From NCBI GenBank assembly GCA_902767385.1, contig CACXHA010000105.1, forward strand, positions 1 through 9,028: 9,028 nucleotides of DNA, given 5' to 3'. Under the pieces are notes generated by a model. That model was given only the letters and a program-made list of their open reading frames with translations, was not told the DNA's origin and made no database searches. Positions 5,677 to 9,028 of the stretch are shown one piece after another (position 1 is the first letter of the stretch; each line of letters opens with the position of its first letter). A program made the position numbers and the translations under genes. The stretch is from an uncultured Elusimicrobium sp. Lineage in GTDB: Bacteria; Elusimicrobiota; Elusimicrobia; Elusimicrobiales; Elusimicrobiaceae.

Positions 5677-6387
5677 TTAAATGCGCTCTAAGGCGCTGTT
5701 TTCAATCCAACCTTTAAGACCCTGGGATTTAACAATCACTTGTTGCCAGTTATCCTTTTGGTCTGCTAGTTCCACCAAGTGCCCTTGTTGCACCGAAGCA
5801 CTTACCGGGAAATTGGTTCCGGGGCCGCTGCGTACTTCTGCCACCGGGGAAGCAACTACCGCTAAGGGTTGTGTTTCCCAAGTGTGGCGCACATAAAACC
5901 AACCGGCGCACAGTAAAAATAGGACGGCACACGCCAGGGACAATTTGCCTGTTTTGCGGGTAAGTAACAACACTCCCGCTAGCAGACACAGGGTCCACCC
6001 CAGTAGGCACACTAGTCCTTTCAGTTCCGCCAGCGAAAACACAAAAAACGCTTTGTGTAGCGCCACCGGCACTCCGGTAGGTACTAACGTTTCGCCGCCG
6101 CTGGCCAGTGCCAAAGACAAATTATGGCGGATATCGTTATCCCTTGGGTAAATCTTAAACGCGCGGTAGTAATTGGCCACGGCTAGGCCTTTACTTCCCA
6201 TTTTAAAATAGCAGTTACCTATATTGTAGTAAAGATAAGGGTTGTTTGGGTAGTTTTTTAGGTCCTGTTCATAGGCAGACAAGGCCTGCGCGTATTGCCC
6301 GGCCCGGTAAAATTCTTCGGCGGTTTGGCCCACTCCTACGGTAACTAAACCGACACAAAACAAGACCAAGAGGATTAGTTTTTTCAT
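5677..6387 (-). CDS. batE: BatE-like TPR / SH3b membrane protein
   Basis: This 236-residue protein is the last of the Bat set. The layout is a signal peptide (1-20, ending VGVG before QTAEEFY), two TPR repeats (about 22-85, AEEFYRAGQYAQALSAYEQ and LYYNIGNCYFKMGSKGLAV), two membrane helices (about 118-142 and 149-166) and a C-terminal bacterial SH3 domain (175-236). The SH3 domain is marked by AEVRSGPGTNFPV and by GLKGWIENSALERI at its end. The TPR part should face the periplasm, and the SH3b domain should return to the periplasm after the helical hairpin. The gene overlaps batD by ATGA. Bat proteins are linked to oxidative or envelope stress tolerance in Bacteroides and spirochaetes, but their biochemical role is not settled. 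BatE is the best name from domain order and gene position. Confidence 0.87.
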   Translation of the reverse strand: MKKLILLVLFCVGLVTVGVGQTAEEFYRAGQYAQALSAYEQDLKNYPNNPYLYYNIGNCYFKMGSKGLAVANYYRAFKIYPRDNDIRHNLSLALASGGETLVPTGVPVALHKAFFVFSLAELKGLVCLLGWTLCLLAGVLLLTRKTGKLSLACAVLFLLCAGWFYVRHTWETQPLAVVASPVAEVRSGPGTNFPVSASVQQGHLVELADQKDNWQQVIVKSQGLKGWIENSALERI

Positions 6388-8153
6388 TTGGTTTCCTCCA
6401 GTTTTTTAAGTAGCTCTGCGCTGCGGGTAGTAAATTGGGCCAAGGTGGCGGCTTGGTCTGCCTGCGGAGAAAAGCGGGCCGATTCCAAGTCTTTCCATAA
6501 CTGGGCAAACTGTTCTTGTACGTCGGGCGATACGCCTTTTTTAGCAAGGGCTTGCTCCATGTCTTTAAGCGGCAAACTGGCGGTGGAAATATTCCACTTG
6601 GCTAGTAAATAAGCTGACAGCGTATCGGCAACATCTTCATAAATTTTGGCTTTTTTAAGTTGCGCTTTGGCGGCTAAATAGGCATGTTTTTTGGCGGCTG
6701 TTTTTTTGCCGACAGAGGCCATAAACAGACAAACCGCCAGCCAGATAAACACGAGCGCATGTACCCATTTCCAATGGGGCAACAGCACTAGCCAAGAGGT
6801 TTGTGGGGCCGAGTCGCTAATCACATAGCGGATATCTTTGCCGAGCGTTTGTATGCCGTTTCCGGTCGGTTCCACGCTACCGAAATTGACTTGCTTTTCG
6901 GTGTGGGTAGCCGGCGTAACGGTCAAGGTAAGCGGTTGGGAAGCTAACGTCTTATAGGCGTTTGTTTTAGGGTCAAAATAAGACCACAAGATAGCGGGCA
7001 GTGTGTAGGTGCCCGACGAAAGGGGAACGAGTTCTGTTTTAAATACTTTGTAGCTGCGGTCTTTTTGGTTGGGCAACACTCCCGCCGCCGGGGCCGCGGG
7101 ATAAGCCGTAACGCCCTGTACGGTGGGAAAGACCAAATCGGACGTAGTTTTTAAGTTGCCCGGTCCTTGTACGGTGGCGGACCAAGTAACGGCTTCGCCG
7201 GCTTCGGTTTGGTCATGGTCCAACTTGGCGGAAAAGGTGTAGTCGGTGCCGACGGCTCCGTAAAAAGAGGCCGGCTTGTTGGCGGTAGGCAGTGGTTTAA
7301 TGGTAACCTCAATCGGTTTAGAGGAAACGCTTTGCTCCGCTTGTACGGCGGAACCGCCAAAGAAACGGTCAAAAATAGAGAGGGGGGAATCCCCGGGGCG
7401 GAACGTAACGGTGGCAGCCCCAATGCGGGCTTTACCGGCGCTTACGCCGCTTAACTGGTAGCGTTTTTCTTCATAACGGTAGGTGCGGCCTTGGATATTT
7501 TGCTGGCCTTGGGCCTCCCCGATTTCTTCCATAAATAAATTGGAAACGGCCGGATTTTGGTAGGGGGCATCATAAAATGACTGTGAATAATAAAAGCGCA
7601 CGGCCAGGATAAAAGGTTCATTGAGGTACGGGGTTTTGTTGCTTACGGCAGCTACCAGGAAATACGGCTCACTGGTGTGGGCGTAGGCGCGGGTAGCCAG
7701 TTCACGCTCTAAGGGCGGCAGTTGGTCAACGGCCTTGGCGGCCTGTGCGGTATTTTGGGATTGGGTATTGTTAGCTTTGGGTACGGACGTTCCTGAACGA
7801 TAAATACGAATAGAAATAGGTTTAGTTTGATACGTTTTGCCGCCATACTTAAACGTAACCGGGCCGATAGTAGTGTTGCCTACAAAGCGTGGCATCATGG
7901 TGTATTTAAAAAATAGCGTGCTTTTCCCGTTCACGCTGGACTGTGCCGCTTCGCGCGAATAAACGTTAAAAGCCGGCAAACTGGGCAGTTGCGGCATAAC
8001 CATATTGCCGCTTACGCCGGAAACTTGCACCGTAAGGGTCAGCTCATCATCTAAAGTTAAAGTAGTTTTATCGGTGGTGGCAGAAAGTTGTACCTGTGCG
8101 TACAAACAGGTACTCAAAAAGAAAGCCAAAATTGCTAAAAAAATGCGTTTCAT
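6384..8153 (-). CDS. batD: BatD, oxygen-tolerance family periplasmic/membrane protein
   Basis: This 589-residue protein has a signal peptide (1-19, ending CLYA before QVQ), a long periplasmic region of repeated beta domains (about 20-415), one membrane helix (about 462-480) and a cytoplasmic helical C-terminus (about 485-589). Family features include TLTLDDELTLTVQVSG at the start, EPYFLVAAVSNKTPYLNEP (162-180), AGEAVTWSATVQGPGNL (318-334) and ELVPLSSGTYTLPAILWSYF (374-393), with DPKTNAYKTL immediately after. The C-terminal KDLESARFSP is also typical. An Ala/Asn/Gln/Thr linker (125-145) separates the first domain from the rest. The start at 8153 overlaps the batC stop as TAATG; a TTG two codons earlier is less likely. 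BatD is thought to act with the VWA proteins BatA/BatB at the inner membrane. Confidence 0.93.
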   Translation of the reverse strand: MKRIFLAILAFFLSTCLYAQVQLSATTDKTTLTLDDELTLTVQVSGVSGNMVMPQLPSLPAFNVYSREAAQSSVNGKSTLFFKYTMMPRFVGNTTIGPVTFKYGGKTYQTKPISIRIYRSGTSVPKANNTQSQNTAQAAKAVDQLPPLERELATRAYAHTSEPYFLVAAVSNKTPYLNEPFILAVRFYYSQSFYDAPYQNPAVSNLFMEEIGEAQGQQNIQGRTYRYEEKRYQLSGVSAGKARIGAATVTFRPGDSPLSIFDRFFGGSAVQAEQSVSSKPIEVTIKPLPTANKPASFYGAVGTDYTFSAKLDHDQTEAGEAVTWSATVQGPGNLKTTSDLVFPTVQGVTAYPAAPAAGVLPNQKDRSYKVFKTELVPLSSGTYTLPAILWSYFDPKTNAYKTLASQPLTLTVTPATHTEKQVNFGSVEPTGNGIQTLGKDIRYVISDSAPQTSWLVLLPHWKWVHALVFIWLAVCLFMASVGKKTAAKKHAYLAAKAQLKKAKIYEDVADTLSAYLLAKWNISTASLPLKDMEQALAKKGVSPDVQEQFAQLWKDLESARFSPQADQAATLAQFTTRSAELLKKLEETK

Positions 8154-8836
8154 TACCAATCCTTCTCCACGCTTTCATCATTACCGGACGGGCCGGGTTG
8201 CGTAGGGCGTTTATATTCGTTATCGCGTGCCAGTTGCATCACGCGCTGGGCATCTTGTTTATCCATACCTTGCTGCTGCGGTTTGGAATCTTGCGGTTGT
8301 TTGTTTTGTTGCGGCTCTTGTTGCTGGGGTGCTTGCCCCTGGTTATTTTGTTGTTCTTTTTGGTCCTGGTTTTGAGAATTTTTATCTTTATTCTCGTTAT
8401 TTTGATTATTTTGGTTTTGCTGGTTTTGTTGTTCTTTTAGTAACAGTTGCAAATTGTGGATGGCTTCTTTATCTTGCGGGTTTTGCAAAATGGCCTGTTT
8501 GTAGGCGGCAATGGCTTCTTCTTTTTGGTGCGCACGGTAATGTGTGTTGCCTAAATTAAACAAAGCATCTTGACGCAGTTGTGGGGAGTTGGAAACGGTG
8601 TTTTCAAACGCTTTGGCTGCGGTATCGTAATCTTTCAAGTAATACGCAGCGGCCCCGGCCCCGAAGTTGGCTTGCGGATTATCTGGGTCGGCTTGGAGAG
8701 CTTGTTGATATTTGGAAAGCGCTTGTCCGTATTTTTCGTGGGCGTAGAGTTTGCCGCCTTGGCGCACGTCCCCGCTGACCCCGGCTTGCAAGGGTCCCGC
8801 GCAAAATAGTAACAAAAGTGCAATGTATCTCATCAT
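8153..8836 (-). CDS. batC: BatC-like TPR protein with Gln/Asn-rich linker
   Basis: This 227-residue protein has a signal peptide (1-18, ending LQA) and three TPR repeats (about 23-56, 57-88 and 91-124). Conserved TPR positions are visible in YAHEKYGQALSKYQQAL, AAYYLKDYDTAAKAF and LGNTHYRAHQKEEAIAAYKQ. A low-complexity Gln/Asn/Lys stretch (about 135-190) follows, then a short conserved-looking C-terminus with DAQRVMQLARDNE (195-207) and a terminal EKDW. TPR plus Q/N-rich tail between a VWA gene and batD is the usual BatC arrangement. It is probably a periplasmic scaffold for the Bat complex. The start is either 8836 (ATGA overlap with batB) or the adjacent ATG at 8833; an AAGG lies about nine bases upstream of the first. 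The Q/N segment was checked for frame and has no break. Confidence 0.87.
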   Translation of the reverse strand: MMRYIALLLLFCAGPLQAGVSGDVRQGGKLYAHEKYGQALSKYQQALQADPDNPQANFGAGAAAYYLKDYDTAAKAFENTVSNSPQLRQDALFNLGNTHYRAHQKEEAIAAYKQAILQNPQDKEAIHNLQLLLKEQQNQQNQNNQNNENKDKNSQNQDQKEQQNNQGQAPQQQEPQQNKQPQDSKPQQQGMDKQDAQRVMQLARDNEYKRPTQPGPSGNDESVEKDW

Positions 8837-9028
8837 TTTATTTTACCTTTTTTACGTCCGTCCGGCCATAACAGATACCCCGCCAAACACAGTAGCGCCA
8901 GCAACAAAGCGATAGCGTAGCGATTCTTATAGGTGGTATGCCGCCCGGTAGAAGCCGTAGATTTATCAAGCCCGGCTACCGCTTGCTGAATTTGGGTGGC
9001 CACTTGGGCGGGAGTAGTGTAAGCAATA
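8833..9028 (-). CDS. batB: C-terminal end of a VWA-domain protein, probably BatB (partial)
   Basis: Only the last 64 residues are inside the window; the gene continues beyond 9028. The frame was read by hand on the minus strand. It starts IAYTTPAQVATQIQQAVAGL, followed by a polar linker, TTYKNRYAIA, one hydrophobic helix (about residues 37-54 of the visible part, LLLALLCLAGYLLW) and a basic tail PDGRKKGKIK. A membrane helix close to the C-terminus after an amphipathic helix is how BatA/BatB VWA proteins end. The stop TGA overlaps the batC start as ATGA. The VWA and MIDAS motifs would lie outside the window, so the name rests on position and tail structure. BatA is the alternative. Confidence 0.75.
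   Translation of the reverse strand, partial: IAYTTPAQVATQIQQAVAGLDKSTASTGRHTTYKNRYAIALLLALLCLAGYLLWPDGRKKGKIK

Noticed and set aside
8265..8435. Repeat array or CRISPR-like structure in the CAA/AAT-rich stretch
   Set aside because: The repeats are codon-level Gln/Asn runs in frame with BatC and have no constant repeat-spacer spacing.
8096..8440. Plus-strand hydrophobic open frame rich in Leu, Ile and Val opposite batC
   Set aside because: The hydrophobicity comes from reading the complement of the Gln/Asn-rich linker of BatC; there is no independent support.

Overview
The window looks like chromosomal DNA from a Gram-negative, probably anaerobic bacterium. Signal-peptide proteins, a sedoheptulose-7-phosphate isomerase (the entry step to LPS heptose) and a Bat (Bacteroides aerotolerance) cluster all point that way. 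Base composition is moderate and even. The mix of Bat genes, a stand-alone PilZ protein, a Tal-Pgi-type phosphoglucose isomerase and lineage-looking secreted orphans would fit a gut member of Elusimicrobiota. That placement is inference from gene style, not proof. There is no integrase, transposase, CRISPR array or prophage gene.

Left part, plus strand (1-1222): a tRNA with a CAT anticodon and its own intrinsic terminator is followed by two small genes that I cannot assign. One encodes a secreted, Pro/Ala/Glu-rich 235-residue protein and the other a 90-residue protein with two membrane segments. They form a two-gene unit that ends at a strong bidirectional terminator (1191-1222).

Rest of the window, minus strand (9028 down to 1244): nine genes run head to tail with very short gaps or overlaps. 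In order of transcription they are batB (only its C-terminus is in the window), batC, batD, batE, gmhA, rpiB, pgi, miaB and a PilZ-domain gene. The junctions are: batB/batC 4-nt overlap (ATGA), batC/batD 1-nt (TAATG), batD/batE 4-nt (ATGA), batE/gmhA 10-nt gap, gmhA/rpiB 1-nt overlap (TAATG), rpiB/pgi 28-nt gap, pgi/miaB 36-nt gap containing a GC-rich hairpin, and miaB/pilZ 8-nt overlap. This looks like one long transcription unit, or one with an internal attenuation point after pgi.

Functionally the run joins a membrane/periplasmic Bat complex (VWA, TPR, BatD and TPR-SH3 proteins) to three consecutive aldose-ketose phosphate isomerases. These serve heptose synthesis, the pentose phosphate pathway and glycolysis. 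They are followed by a tRNA methylthiotransferase and a probable c-di-GMP-binding protein with a cysteine-rich tail. Most of the window is recognisable. The less ordinary points are the hairpin pressed against the miaB start, the CxxxCxCxxxC tail on the PilZ protein, and the two orphan plus-strand genes.
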